Below are positions 51,412-60,822 of a stretch of 64,000 nucleotides of DNA, piece after piece (position 1 is the first letter of the stretch; every line of letters starts with the position of its first letter). The stretch is from CAZRIZ01 sp050950465 (GTDB lineage: Bacteria; Patescibacteriota; Saccharimonadia; Saccharimonadales; Saccharimonadaceae). The position numbers and the translations under genes are program-made. The notes below the pieces were generated by a model. That model was not told the DNA's origin. It was given only the letters and a program-made list of their open reading frames with translations, and made no database searches. Location: positions 62,001-126,000 of the forward strand of contig JBMNHQ010000001.1 in assembly GCA_050950465.1 (NCBI GenBank), read 5' to 3'.

Positions 51412-51880
51412 AACTTACTTTCAGAGCGAAGTGGACGGCTTCTACCAACGCGTTATAATCAGGCTTTCTTTCCTTTACTCCTTCTAAGACACGCTTGTCA
51501 GGAGAAAATGGTCGAGTAAAACCAGTCATGTTGTCGTAAAAATCACGAGTTGGTCTGACCAACGGGATCTCACGATGGATTAAAATTGGACCACCAATAA
51601 CTCCCTACGGATAAACATCGATAATATTGCCCAGTGGAGTTTCGAACCAAGCATGTCCAAAGCCAGGCTCCCAATAACCGTGCTGAGGCTTAAGGTCAGG
51701 AAAAAGCGACGTCAAGGCATCAACTAGTATATGACAAGTTATCTCACGCGATAGCTCTTCGCCAGGGTTAAAATCCTCAACCTTACGTCGGACTGCTTGA
51801 AAAAGATCCATTTCTTTTTTAGCCGCTTCTTCGCCATGTCGCTCTGCAATGTACCTTTCTGTGAAGACTTTCATAATCAC
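51410..51880 (-). pseudogene. Hypothetical protein split by an in-frame TAG
   Basis: The ATG at 51880 (AAGGGGG upstream) opens 91 codons ending GNIIDVYP, then TAG at 51605-51607. The same frame continues for 65 codons (GVIGGPILIHREIPLVRPTRDFYDNM, then TRPFSPDKRVLEGVKERKPDYNALVEA) to a TAA at 51410, immediately at the terminator. A single nonsense mutation in a roughly 157-residue gene is the simplest reading. The N-terminal half contains HGYWEPGFGHAWFETPLGNIIDVYP, which resembles a papain/NlpC-like or transglutaminase-like small fold, without certainty. Confidence 0.7.
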
Positions 51881-51918
51881 ACCCCCTTATTTTTATAGTC
51901 AACACAAATCAATACTTA

Positions 51919-51947
51919 ATTATAACATACTATGCTAAATAAGTCAA
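51919..51947 (-). promoter_or_regulatory. Promoter of the amber-interrupted ORF
   Basis: Minus strand: TTGACT (51942-51947), 17-nt spacer, TATAAT (51919-51924). Confidence 0.8.
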
Positions 51948-51968
51948 TGTGACCCGTGTAACTTAACG

Positions 51969-52889
51969 CTAACTAAGCATAATATAAAGACCAACTAATA
52001 TCACCGCGATACAAATCGCACTTTTAACCGCTTCTCTTCGAGAAAGTTTATCGTCAAATATTTTCGGCCAGAACTTGGCGCCAATTAGCCCGAGAATCAA
52101 CACAAACGCTGGCTGGAAACCATTTAGTGTGTTGACAATTGCTAACGGCAAAAAGATTGCCACATAATTTACTAATAAACCAGCCGCAGAATTAAGTAGT
52201 TCATTTAATACATTAATACCCAGGAACAGTCGCCCATTAGCCTTGATAACGTCTATAAACTGCTCACGATAACTACGGCGAAACCACAAAAACAAGCCAA
52301 TAATCAGCAGAGCGACCTGATACAAGTTAGCCGCGGTGCCATAATTACTACAGTCAATCGACGAAACAAATAATTGATGATAAACCGCGTACATTAGAGA
52401 TGAAAAAGTCATCAATAGCAGAAAACGCCAGCTAGTTTTCTCGCGCTTTAGCTTTTTAAAGTCAGTTGTCATAACTACAGCAGCAGTGATAATAATTAAC
52501 GCACCGATAATTTGTATCGGTTTAATGGTTTGGCCAAAAAATATTAACGAAATAAAGAAATTAAATACTGGAATCAGCTGCAGCATTGCCACGGTTAGCG
52601 TGGTATTACTAAACTCTAACGCCAAAAAGTACAGATAAGTCGAAACCATAAAGCTGACCGCTGATAGAAAAACTAAAATAAATGCTAACCAATTGAAATC
52701 GATTGTAAACTTAGTCAACACCAGCGTGATTGGCAAAGTAACTATACCGGCCACGACTGTCGAAAAAACCATCAAAGCCTTAGTCGAAGGCTCTTTATAG
52801 GTTTTGGTTACTAAAAAGCGATCGATGTGATTGGTGGTCGCATATAGCAACGTAGCCAACATTCTTAACCCAACCATCAAAAGATTCAT
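51969..52889 (-). CDS. EamA/DMT-family transporter (paralogue 1)
   Basis: A 306-residue protein with ten membrane helices in two EamA halves (FIISLIFFGQTIKPIQIIGALIIITAAVVM ends the first). Drug/metabolite superfamily; substrate unknown. The tandem neighbour upstream is about 45 percent identical, most similar around NTLNGFQPAFVLILGLIGAKFWPKIFDDKLSR. A recent duplication with divergence is likely. Confidence 0.88.
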   Translation of the reverse strand: MNLLMVGLRMLATLLYATTNHIDRFLVTKTYKEPSTKALMVFSTVVAGIVTLPITLVLTKFTIDFNWLAFILVFLSAVSFMVSTYLYFLALEFSNTTLTVAMLQLIPVFNFFISLIFFGQTIKPIQIIGALIIITAAVVMTTDFKKLKREKTSWRFLLLMTFSSLMYAVYHQLFVSSIDCSNYGTAANLYQVALLIIGLFLWFRRSYREQFIDVIKANGRLFLGINVLNELLNSAAGLLVNYVAIFLPLAIVNTLNGFQPAFVLILGLIGAKFWPKIFDDKLSRREAVKSAICIAVILVGLYIMLS

Positions 52890-52910
52890 ACCCGCTTCTC
52901 CGCTAATAAT

Positions 52911-53828
52911 TTAACTAAACATAACATACAAGCCAACCAAGCTTATTAAAATACAGAAGCTCTTTCTAATTAACTCACCGCGCGACACCTTGTCTTGAAA
53001 TATCTTCGGCCAAAATTTCGCGCCAACTAGTCCTAAAATCAAAACAAAAACTGGCTGAAAACCAGCAAGAGTGTTGACTATCGCCAGTGGCAAAAATATA
53101 ACAGCCCAGTTATCTAGCTGTGCTGCCACCGCATTGATAATCTCATTAAAGACGTTTAGCCCAACAAAGACTCGACCATTTTGCTTAATTGATTTAATAA
53201 ACTCTCGACGATATTTTCGACGCAACCACAAAAAGACACCGACTAGTGTAAGACCAAATTGAAAAAACACACTAGCCGAACCGTAATCGCTAGTCTTGTT
53301 AGCCACCTCAAAAAGCTTAAAAAACCCAGCATAAAATAATGAAAACAATAGCATAAGCCCTAAAACCTGATAATTCTGACGATTCTTTAGATCTTTTAGA
53401 TTGGTTGATATCGCAACAGCTGAGGCGATAATAATCGCACCACCTATCATTTGCCGAGTAGTCAAAAACTCCTGAAAGAACACTGCCGAAATAATAAAGG
53501 TAAAGACTGGAATTAGCTGAGTCATCGCTATAACCACTGTGGTGTCGTTTTTTTCTAGAGCTCGAAAGTAAAAATAATTAGCCAATGTATAAGAAATCGC
53601 CGCTAGTACCGCTAAAGCCGCTGGTATTGGAGCAAAAGCAATCTCAAATTTAGCATATATCAGCATCGCTAAGAGCATAATCGGCCCAGCTACTAAAGTT
53701 GAGAACAGCATAACTGACTCCAGCGAACTACCGTCTCGCTCTTTATCTACCAAGAACTTGTCGGTATGATTACCAACCGCAAACAGCAGAGAGCCAATAA
53801 AGACCGCCGCTACCGCAAGCCACTGCAC
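52911..53828 (-). CDS. EamA/DMT-family transporter (paralogue 2)
   Basis: A 305-residue ten-helix transporter, partner of the gene at 51969-52889. First-half end: FFQEFLTTRQMIGGAIIIASAVAIS; shared block NTLAGFQPVFVLILGLVGAKFWPKIF. The gap to its paralogue is 21 nt, so they form one operon, and its stop-start distance to lepA is 1 nt (lepA stop 53830, this start 53828). They may act on related substrates or as a heterodimer. Confidence 0.88.
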   Translation of the reverse strand: MQWLAVAAVFIGSLLFAVGNHTDKFLVDKERDGSSLESVMLFSTLVAGPIMLLAMLIYAKFEIAFAPIPAALAVLAAISYTLANYFYFRALEKNDTTVVIAMTQLIPVFTFIISAVFFQEFLTTRQMIGGAIIIASAVAISTNLKDLKNRQNYQVLGLMLLFSLFYAGFFKLFEVANKTSDYGSASVFFQFGLTLVGVFLWLRRKYRREFIKSIKQNGRVFVGLNVFNEIINAVAAQLDNWAVIFLPLAIVNTLAGFQPVFVLILGLVGAKFWPKIFQDKVSRGELIRKSFCILISLVGLYVMFS

Positions 53829-53829
53829 G

Positions 53830-55056
53830 CTAGTCCCTCTTTAACAGCACAGTAAATGCCTCGGACGGAATGTCGACTTTACCAAACCGTTTCATGCGTT
53901 TTTTACCTTTGGCTTGCTTGGCCAGAAGCTTTTTCTTACGCGAGACGTCACCGCCGTAAAGATAGCCAGTCACGTCTTTACGATAAGCTGAGATGTCTTC
54001 ACGGGCGATAAATTTACCACCAATCGCGGCTTGCAAACTGACTTTAAAGTTTTGGCGTGGAATCACGTCTTTTAATTTTTTCACCAGTTCGCGACCGATG
54101 CCCTCGGCTTCGGAGCGGTGCACCATCAGACTCAGGGCGTCGACAATCTCACCGGCTACATAAAAGTCCAGCCGCACCAAATCGTGCTCTTCGTATTTGT
54201 CGAATTCATAGCTAAAGCTAGCGTAACCACTGGTGCGCGATTTTAATTGGTCAAAAAAGTCGGTCAATAAATTTGCCAGCGGTGCGCGGAAAGATATCAA
54301 AGCGCGCTCGTCAATGTAGCTGATATTAGTTTGAAAACCGCGTTTACTGATAAGCAGGTCAATCACTGTGCCGACGGCGTCTTTAGGCGCGATAGCCTCA
54401 CCTATCACCCACGGCTCGCGAATTAGAGCAATTTTTGACATCTCTGGCAAGTCCGATGCCACGCGCACGCTCACTTCTTCGCCCGAAGTTAGCACCACCT
54501 GATAATCAGTCGATGGATTGGTGACAACTAAGTCTAGATCGTATTCGCGCTCTAACCTTTCGCGAATAATATCCATATGGAGTAGGCCCAAAAAACCAAT
54601 TCGCACACCAAAGCCTAGCACTGGTGAATTTTCTGGCTGATAGTCCAGCGCCGAGTCACTCAGAGCGATTTTATCAATCGCGTCTTTGAGTGTCTGGTAA
54701 TCTTCGTTTGAGACTGGAAAAAAGCCAGCATAGACAAATGGCCTAATCTTTTTGTAGCCTGGCAAAGGGTTTTGGGCTGGATTCTTCTCTAACGTAACCG
54801 TATCACCAACTGTCGCTTCGCGAGTTGACTTAAGGTTAGTTACAATATAGCCAATTTCACCACTGTTTAGCGTTTCGCGTGGTGACATATTGGGTGCCAG
54901 ACGACCAATTTCTAAAGCAGTTCCAGTAGTCCCGTTGGCCATCATTTTAATTTCATCATTTTTATTTAAGCTACCAGAAAAAATTCGCACATAGAGCACC
55001 ACACCACGATAGTCATCGTAATAAGAATCAAAAATTAGAGCTTTTAACTTACTCAT
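53830..55056 (-). CDS. lepA: Elongation factor 4 (LepA), C-terminal part as separate ORF
   Basis: About 408 residues from ATG 55056 (MSKLKALIFDSYYDDYRGVV). It includes domain II, domain III, the LepA-specific domain IV and the C-terminal domain (VRLDFYVAGEIVDALSLMVHRSEAEGIGRELVKKLKDVIPRQNF; GGDVSRKKKLLAKQAKGKKRMK). AAGGAGG lies 6 nt before the ATG. The ATG overlaps the stop of the GTPase half (ATGAGTAA). The longer frame to 55161 shows no LepA similarity and overlaps the GTPase part. Confidence 0.85.
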   Translation of the reverse strand: MSKLKALIFDSYYDDYRGVVLYVRIFSGSLNKNDEIKMMANGTTGTALEIGRLAPNMSPRETLNSGEIGYIVTNLKSTREATVGDTVTLEKNPAQNPLPGYKKIRPFVYAGFFPVSNEDYQTLKDAIDKIALSDSALDYQPENSPVLGFGVRIGFLGLLHMDIIRERLEREYDLDLVVTNPSTDYQVVLTSGEEVSVRVASDLPEMSKIALIREPWVIGEAIAPKDAVGTVIDLLISKRGFQTNISYIDERALISFRAPLANLLTDFFDQLKSRTSGYASFSYEFDKYEEHDLVRLDFYVAGEIVDALSLMVHRSEAEGIGRELVKKLKDVIPRQNFKVSLQAAIGGKFIAREDISAYRKDVTGYLYGGDVSRKKKLLAKQAKGKKRMKRFGKVDIPSEAFTVLLKRD

Positions 55057-55624
55057 CAGCGACCTCCTTTGGCGCAGGGACCCTAGCGATAACTTGGTCG
55101 AGTAGCTCAGGCACACCTTGACCAGTTTTAGCGGAAATATGCAAAATATCTGATTTTTCACAACCTAAGATATCGATAATCTCGCGACTAACTCGTTCAG
55201 GGTCGGCGGCTGGTAAATCGATTTTATTTAAGACTGGAATAATCGTTAAACCAGCATCGATTGCTAGATAAATATTAGTTAACGTCTGCGCCTGCACGCC
55301 CTGCGAGGCGTCGACCACTAAAATCGCCCCTTCGCAAGCTGCCAGTGAGCGCGATACTTCGTAGGTAAAATCGACGTGACCTGGTGTGTCAATCAAATTA
55401 AGCTCGTAGTCCTTGTACTGCATGGTTACTGGAGTTAATTTAATGGTAATCCCTCGTTCACGCTCCAGCTCCATCGAATCTAAAAGTTGCGATTTCATCT
55501 CACGCTTGGAAACTGTTTCGGTCAACTCCATCATTCGATCGGCCAAGGTACTTTTACCATGGTCGATATGAGCAATGATGCAAAAATTACGAATTCTTTC
55601 AAGGCTAGCCACGCTTAGCTCCAT
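55049..55624 (-). CDS. lepA: Elongation factor 4 (LepA), GTPase part as separate ORF
   Basis: 191 residues covering the whole G domain: IAHIDHGKSTLADRM (G1), ERERGITIKLTPV (G2), DTPGHVDF (G3), NKIDLPAADPERV (G4) and SAKTGQGV (G5). It ends APKEVADE at a TAA. In full-length LepA, the sequence goes on without break into LKALIFDS. One extra base at 55049-55051 separates the halves; without it the join would have the normal family length. Overlaps murJ by 20 nt upstream. Confidence 0.85.
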   Translation of the reverse strand: MELSVASLERIRNFCIIAHIDHGKSTLADRMMELTETVSKREMKSQLLDSMELERERGITIKLTPVTMQYKDYELNLIDTPGHVDFTYEVSRSLAACEGAILVVDASQGVQAQTLTNIYLAIDAGLTIIPVLNKIDLPAADPERVSREIIDILGCEKSDILHISAKTGQGVPELLDQVIARVPAPKEVADE

Positions 55625-57266
55625 TTTTTGTGACTACATTGGAGCGGAATAATAGTGATTTAACACGTCGAATAATAGCTCGCGCCTCTTCCATTTTAAG
55701 TAAATACGAAAGTAGTAAATAAACACTAAGTGATATCGCACAAATAAAAGTGAATTTCGGAAAGACACTAAAGAAGCTGTTGTCCGCACGAGTTAGCGGT
55801 ATAAGTATTACCAAAGTATAGGTCACGACTGCCACTACAAACGAGATTGCTATTGTTTTAATAAACGAAATTACAAAATCTCGATCAATCAAATTACGAT
55901 TTTGTTTAACTAGAACTACAAACAAAATACCTGATTCAACAATTGCACTAATCGTCTGGGCAATTGCCAAAGCCTCCACACCCATACCTAGTTTGCGAAT
56001 AAAGAAAACTGCAAAAACAATATCCACTGCCATAGCAATAATCGAAGAAATTAGCGGGGTCTTGGTGTCTTGCTTAGCATAGAAAGTTCGCGCCAAGATG
56101 TGATAAATGGCTCGACAAAAAATCGCGATCACTAAGTGACCAAGTAAAGTAGCGATTAGAGCGTTACCACTGTTTTTGATAAAACTAACAACATAACCGC
56201 GCGTAAAATAAGTAATTACCGTCACTGGTGCTGCAATGAAAATAATCGCCTTTAAGACCCTTTGTACCTCCTGCTTAAATTGTCCAGTCTGGTCACGAGC
56301 TAATTTTTCTGTCATTGATGAAAAAGCCGCATTAGAAATTGACACGCCAATTAAATTAATCGGCATGTTGTGTAAACCGAAAGCTTGGTTATATGAGCGA
56401 ATTGTGCCCGGTGCCATACCCGATGCCAAACGAGTTTCAACCAGTGATGTCATATAATCAATACCTTGATCCATCGAACGGGCTGGAAAAATACGTAAGA
56501 CTTTACGAAAACCTTGATTCTTCCAATCAATTTGAAATTTGTAATCAAAGCCTAACCCAATTACGCCCAAAGCTGATACCAAAAGTTGTGCCATTGCTCC
56601 CAGTAATACCCCCAATGCCACACCCATGATGCCACCTTCAAAAATTTGCCAACCAAAAATCGTGATACCATTGGTGAAAAAGAGCGTACCGATGATAATA
56701 CCAATATTATAGAGCGCGGGAGCTATCGCATAAAAAACGTAACGTCCCGTGGCTTGTTGGATACTCGAAAGCACACCTGAAATCGAAAACAAAAACGGAT
56801 TAATAGCAATAACACGCATTAGGCTGGCTGCCAAGGCACGACTAGCTTCTGGTAAATGTGGCCCGACAACATGATTGATCAATGGTTCAGCGAAGATCAT
56901 AATCAGTAGCGAGATACCCGCACCGACCAAACACATGAAATTAATCATACTGGATGCCAAGTCCCAAGCTCTTCGATCATCATTAGAACGGCGATCTGCC
57001 CTCAGTTGATTGAACACTGGTATAAATGTCACACTAAGTGCTCCTGATACGAGAATCGAGAACATAAAATCAGGAATAATAAACGCCACCGTGTAAGCAT
57101 CGATACCGGTCGGATAAGTATCGAGATAATAGCTGTTTAATAAACGGTCGCGAAACATCCCCAGTAGTGATGTTAAGAGGGTTGTGGCCGCCAAAATCAA
57201 AGCTGCATGCCTAGTTGACATTTTCCGGTTAGCTAGAGCAATAACACGATTTTGACGACGAGGCAT
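55605..57266 (-). CDS. murJ: Lipid II flippase MurJ
   Basis: A 553-residue MOP-superfamily protein with 14 membrane helices. Typical features: TTLLTSLLGMFRDRLLNSYY near residue 20, a basic-rich cytoplasmic loop, and FSSMTEKLARDQ near 300. It moves lipid II across the membrane for peptidoglycan synthesis. It follows ftsH by 2 nt and overlaps lepA. Confidence 0.9.
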   Translation of the reverse strand: MPRRQNRVIALANRKMSTRHAALILAATTLLTSLLGMFRDRLLNSYYLDTYPTGIDAYTVAFIIPDFMFSILVSGALSVTFIPVFNQLRADRRSNDDRRAWDLASSMINFMCLVGAGISLLIMIFAEPLINHVVGPHLPEASRALAASLMRVIAINPFLFSISGVLSSIQQATGRYVFYAIAPALYNIGIIIGTLFFTNGITIFGWQIFEGGIMGVALGVLLGAMAQLLVSALGVIGLGFDYKFQIDWKNQGFRKVLRIFPARSMDQGIDYMTSLVETRLASGMAPGTIRSYNQAFGLHNMPINLIGVSISNAAFSSMTEKLARDQTGQFKQEVQRVLKAIIFIAAPVTVITYFTRGYVVSFIKNSGNALIATLLGHLVIAIFCRAIYHILARTFYAKQDTKTPLISSIIAMAVDIVFAVFFIRKLGMGVEALAIAQTISAIVESGILFVVLVKQNRNLIDRDFVISFIKTIAISFVVAVVTYTLVILIPLTRADNSFFSVFPKFTFICAISLSVYLLLSYLLKMEEARAIIRRVKSLLFRSNVVTKNGAKRG

Positions 57267-57268
57267 AC

Positions 57269-59158
57269 CTACTTACGCAACTTCACTTCGGCTGGCAGCT
57301 TAGCATCTTTCAATATCTCTGCTACTTCTTCAGCCTCTAAAGTTTCCTTTTCTAATAAAGTTTTTGCTAAAGTTTCTAGCAGCTTCTTGTTAGCTACCAA
57401 AACTTTGTAAGCGCGATCGGCCGCCTCTTTCATAATCTTGGCGACTTCGGCATCAATTTTCTGCGCCGTTACTTCCGAATAACTATTAGTCGTAGTCATC
57501 TTATCAAAAATAATATTACTACCGTCTTCATGAAAGACCTGATCACGTAAGCCTTCAGCCATACCTTGTTCGGTTACCATTTCACGCGCTAAAGTTGTGG
57601 CTGAACGCAAGTCCATACCCGCACCGGTTGTAATGCCATCATCGCCGTAAATCAAGCGTTCGGCTTGGCGACCACCCATGGCGCGCGCCAGCATATCTTT
57701 ATACTCATAAACATTGGTATAGTGACGATCTTCAGGTGGAATAAACCAAGTTACACCACCAGTTGCGCCACGTGGAATGATTGTTACTTTATGAACTTCG
57801 TCACTGTCGGGCAAAACCTGTCCTACTACAGCATGCCCCGCTTCGTGATAAGCTGTTAGCTCGCGCTCTTTATCACTCATAATTGTACTCTTACGTTCTG
57901 GTCCAATAGCAACTTTTTCAAAAGCCTCGGTCACATCATCTTGAGTGATTTTTTTATGATCGCGACTAGCTGCAATAATAGCCGATTCGTTAGCGATATT
58001 AGCCAAGTCTGCACCAGACGATCCAGCAGTTTTAGCTGCTAAGGCGTCTAAGTCAACATTATCTTCCATTGGCTTATTTTTATAATGAACTTTTAGAATT
58101 GCCAAGCGATCGCGCCTCTCTGGTAGATTAATTGTTACTCGACGATCAAAACGACCAGGGCGAAGCAGTGCTGGATCAAGCACATCAGCTCGGTTGGTTG
58201 CAGCTAAAATAATGACATTAGCATCAGTCTCAAAACCGTCCATCTCAACTAGAATTTGGTTAAGAGTTTGTTCACGTTCATCATGACCACCACCTAAACC
58301 CGAACCACGACGACGACCGACAGCATCGATCTCGTCAATAAAGATAATTGCCGGTGCGTTTTTCTTAGCTTTATCAAACAAATCACGTACCCTAGAGGCA
58401 CCAACGCCAACAAACATTTCGACAAACTCCGAACCAGAAATCGAAAAGAACGGTACGTTCGCTTCTCCAGCTACCGCTCGCGCCAACATAGTCTTACCGG
58501 TACCTGGGTTACCGACTAATAAGACACCTTTGGGAATTTTGGCACCGAGTTTACGATATTTTTCGGGATTTTTTAAGAAATCAACGACTTCCGTCAAATC
58601 TTGCTTAGCATTGTCATTACCAGCGATGTCAGAGAAATTAACTTTTTCTTGATCGCGACCATAGACTCTGGCCTTACTTTTACCAAAGCCCATCGCTTGG
58701 TTGTTCTGTCCTTGTGCTTGTTTCATCATATAAGACAGGAAAGCTACTACAATTATCATCGGGATTACCATGATGGCAATATCAAGGATTATCGAACGAG
58801 TATTAGAAGCAGGCTTCTGTTCAATTGTCACCGGCGCATCGACTTTCAGTCCCTGCTCGTGAATCGAACTAGCACTGTCCTTAAAGGAAAATTCGGTTGG
58901 TCTGTCTTGACCTTCCAGTGTTACTAAAACGCGATTATCTTGAATTTGCAGTTTACTAATCTCGCCCTCATTGGCTCGAGCAATTACCTCAGAGATTGGC
59001 ACTTCTTTAAGGTTGCCGCTTGGCATGCTAGAAGTAATAACCAATGTGAAGATTGCTAAAATTGTCCAAAAACCGATAGTTTTCCAAATATTTTTTGGCT
59101 TACGTGACTTAGGCATTTTAGGTTTTCTGGGGTTGTTTGAATTACTTTTCTTATACAT
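57269..59158 (-). CDS. ftsH: ATP-dependent zinc metalloprotease FtsH
   Basis: About 629 residues from ATG 59158 (GAAAGGAAA upstream). N-terminal membrane helix (about 28-45), a periplasmic region, a second helix near 125, then AAA+ domain with GNPGTGKTMLARAVAGEA near 215, IIFIDEIDAVGRRRG near 275, AATNRADVLDPALLRPGRFDR near 325, and the zinc site HEAGH near 440 plus the third ligand region. It degrades membrane and short-lived cytoplasmic proteins. Confidence 0.96.
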   Translation of the reverse strand: MYKKSNSNNPRKPKMPKSRKPKNIWKTIGFWTILAIFTLVITSSMPSGNLKEVPISEVIARANEGEISKLQIQDNRVLVTLEGQDRPTEFSFKDSASSIHEQGLKVDAPVTIEQKPASNTRSIILDIAIMVIPMIIVVAFLSYMMKQAQGQNNQAMGFGKSKARVYGRDQEKVNFSDIAGNDNAKQDLTEVVDFLKNPEKYRKLGAKIPKGVLLVGNPGTGKTMLARAVAGEANVPFFSISGSEFVEMFVGVGASRVRDLFDKAKKNAPAIIFIDEIDAVGRRRGSGLGGGHDEREQTLNQILVEMDGFETDANVIILAATNRADVLDPALLRPGRFDRRVTINLPERRDRLAILKVHYKNKPMEDNVDLDALAAKTAGSSGADLANIANESAIIAASRDHKKITQDDVTEAFEKVAIGPERKSTIMSDKERELTAYHEAGHAVVGQVLPDSDEVHKVTIIPRGATGGVTWFIPPEDRHYTNVYEYKDMLARAMGGRQAERLIYGDDGITTGAGMDLRSATTLAREMVTEQGMAEGLRDQVFHEDGSNIIFDKMTTTNSYSEVTAQKIDAEVAKIMKEAADRAYKVLVANKKLLETLAKTLLEKETLEAEEVAEILKDAKLPAEVKLRK

Positions 59159-59217
59159 CAATTTCCTTTCAGTTTTAAAACAGTCAATTTCAAGTAAAAA
59201 TAGCTCCTTTTATTTTA

Positions 59218-60105
59218 CTATTTTTTATCTGTTTTGACAACAAAAAAACTAATATTAAAAACTAGTTCAGCGCCAGCCGCCAATTGGTGCACCTCACCTT
59301 GACGTGCCGTTTTAATGGCTAGAACCGCTCGTTCCAACTGTGGATGCGTTAATGACACGCCGGTATGCCACTTGACTACAAAGGCCAATACTTCTTGCGC
59401 TAAACTGTCCTCCGCCATGATAAATCCATATCGCCGATAGCGACCCGATTGATTGATAATCTGAGTTAAAATTCGATCAATTACCTGACGCAGTCGTGTT
59501 TGACGCTCAAACAGCTCGAATAACATTTCTTTTGTACCAATTGGTAAATCTTGCATTTTTTGACGCAAAACATTACGTAAATAAACTGGCTGGTGATTAG
59601 TCTCGTCCTCACGCCATTCGAGCTTATGATCTAGTGCATATTGCAAAATTTGCGCTTTAGTCCAAGTAATTAATGGCCGAAATATATCGGTTGCACCCAT
59701 GACTGCCAAACCACGCCACCCTGTGCCTCGTTTGAAATTAATCGCAATTGATTCTAGAACGTCATCAGCATGATGCGCTGTACAAATCAAACCACGTCGC
59801 TCCCTAGCTACCGTACGCAAGAACCGATAGCGAGCTTGCCGCGCTTGATCTTCACTAGCTAAATTACCCAGTTCGCCAGAGGCAATTTCATACGGCAGAT
59901 GATACTTTTTAGCTAATTCACGTACAAATTTGGCATCAGCGCGCGAAGCCTCACCCCTGATACCATGCTCAAAATGCGCCACTACTAGGTTGTCATAGCG
60001 CTGAACCAGCCAATCGAGCATCACCACCGAATCTACTCCGCCACTCACCGCCACAATTAGCGGTTCGGGATTGGATTTTTTTGCCTGTTTCATCTCTTTA
60101 ATCAT
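59218..60105 (-). CDS. tilS: tRNA(Ile)-lysidine synthetase (short form)
   Basis: About 295 residues from the ATG at 60105; start codon uncertain (TTG at 60129 also possible). PP-loop SGGVDSVVMLDWL near residue 20, HFEHGIRGEASRADAKFV, and CTAHHADDVLESIAINFKRGTG near 115 match TilS. It converts the anticodon C34 of tRNA-Ile(CAU) to lysidine. The C-terminal tRNA-binding domain of full-length TilS is reduced, as in several small genomes. Confidence 0.9.
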   Translation of the reverse strand: MIKEMKQAKKSNPEPLIVAVSGGVDSVVMLDWLVQRYDNLVVAHFEHGIRGEASRADAKFVRELAKKYHLPYEIASGELGNLASEDQARQARYRFLRTVARERRGLICTAHHADDVLESIAINFKRGTGWRGLAVMGATDIFRPLITWTKAQILQYALDHKLEWREDETNHQPVYLRNVLRQKMQDLPIGTKEMLFELFERQTRLRQVIDRILTQIINQSGRYRRYGFIMAEDSLAQEVLAFVVKWHTGVSLTHPQLERAVLAIKTARQGEVHQLAAGAELVFNISFFVVKTDKK

Positions 60106-60172
60106 AACCAGTTTGACGCCTTCTCGCAAGCATTTGACTTTTCGCTTGTTTGCTTTTTTTCGATATTCGTTC

Positions 60173-60178
60173 TATAAT
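60173..60178 (+). promoter_or_regulatory. Promoter -10 of the membrane protein at 60248
   Basis: TATAAT with a poor -35 (TTGCTT, 17-nt spacer). The leader contains a CCAT(t)CTCAC/GTGAGATGG hairpin at about 60190-60209 before the GGAGG site. Confidence 0.6.
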
Positions 60179-60247
60179 AGAAAGATAGCCATTCTCACAG
60201 TGAGATGGAGTACCTAAACATAGATTAAATATGAAGGAGGGGTTGTC

Positions 60248-60724
60248 ATGTCAGAACAACTTTCAAGAATCATCAAGCCCGATAACAACCAAGTCAAATT
60301 TGCCTTACTGGTTATCTTCGCAATCGGTTTTCTAGTGCATCTGATAACTGCTCTCAAAGCCAAAGAAAAGCACAACCTGCCCACTATGTATCTGTTTGAT
60401 GGACTGGTATGCGGCGCTTTCGTAGGCCCCAGACTGATAACCTTGCTGTTTGTGTCGATACCAGCTGCGATATGTGCAGTTGTTTGTCTCTCACACGACA
60501 AGCAAGCCAAAGAAAAACCATATACATGGACGGAGTACCTAGGCTTACTGCTTATACTAAATGGTTTTTCGCTCTTTGGAATGCTTCTAGGTAAGACTGG
60601 TCTAATGATGCTTACGGAGATAAACAATCCAAGTACAATTAACTTCGCCATAACTTCCCTTATGTCTACTTTACTTCTAGCCATACTCAAAAAACGCCTG
60701 TGTTCACAATTCAGCCAGTCATAG
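60248..60724 (+). CDS. Hypothetical multi-pass membrane protein
   Basis: A 158-residue protein with four membrane helices (about 18-40, 55-80, 92-120 region and 125-150). No motif recognised. A strong ribosome site AAGGAGGGG is 7 nt before the ATG. It has its own promoter and terminator. A minus-strand frame over the same bases is a shadow. Confidence 0.7.
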   Translation: MSEQLSRIIKPDNNQVKFALLVIFAIGFLVHLITALKAKEKHNLPTMYLFDGLVCGAFVGPRLITLLFVSIPAAICAVVCLSHDKQAKEKPYTWTEYLGLLLILNGFSLFGMLLGKTGLMMLTEINNPSTINFAITSLMSTLLLAILKKRLCSQFSQS

Positions 60725-60746
60725 CCCCACATATTTAATGCTTATG

Positions 60747-60769
60747 AAGCCCCTCCTAGGGGCCTTTTT
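60747..60769 (+). terminator. Intrinsic terminator
   Basis: GCCCC-TCCTA-GGGGC followed by CTTTTTCTTTT, after the membrane-protein gene. Confidence 0.88.
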
Positions 60770-60805
60770 CTTTTGTTATTACTAGCCCAAAAACCATTTT
60801 TTTAG

Positions 60806-60811
60806 TATAAT
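60806..60811 (+). promoter_or_regulatory. -10 box of the type IV pilus operon
   Basis: TATAAT lies 11 nt before the pilB ATG; no ribosome site is present, so the mRNA is probably leaderless or has a leader of a few bases. Confidence 0.6.
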
Positions 60812-60822
60812 CTAAACAGCTT

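Noticed and set aside
51605..51607. Genome-wide recoding of TAG
   Set aside because: TAG ends other complete genes here (for example grpE at 47929 and the ORF ending at 18539), and TGA and TAA are also normal stops.
55057..55161. N-terminal extension of the LepA C-terminal ORF
   Set aside because: The 35 extra residues have no LepA similarity and overlap the GTPase ORF; the ATG at 55056 has AAGGAGG at ideal distance.
60214..60732. 172-codon minus-strand ORF
   Set aside because: It mirrors the plus-strand membrane-protein gene, which has a strong GGAGG, promoter and terminator.
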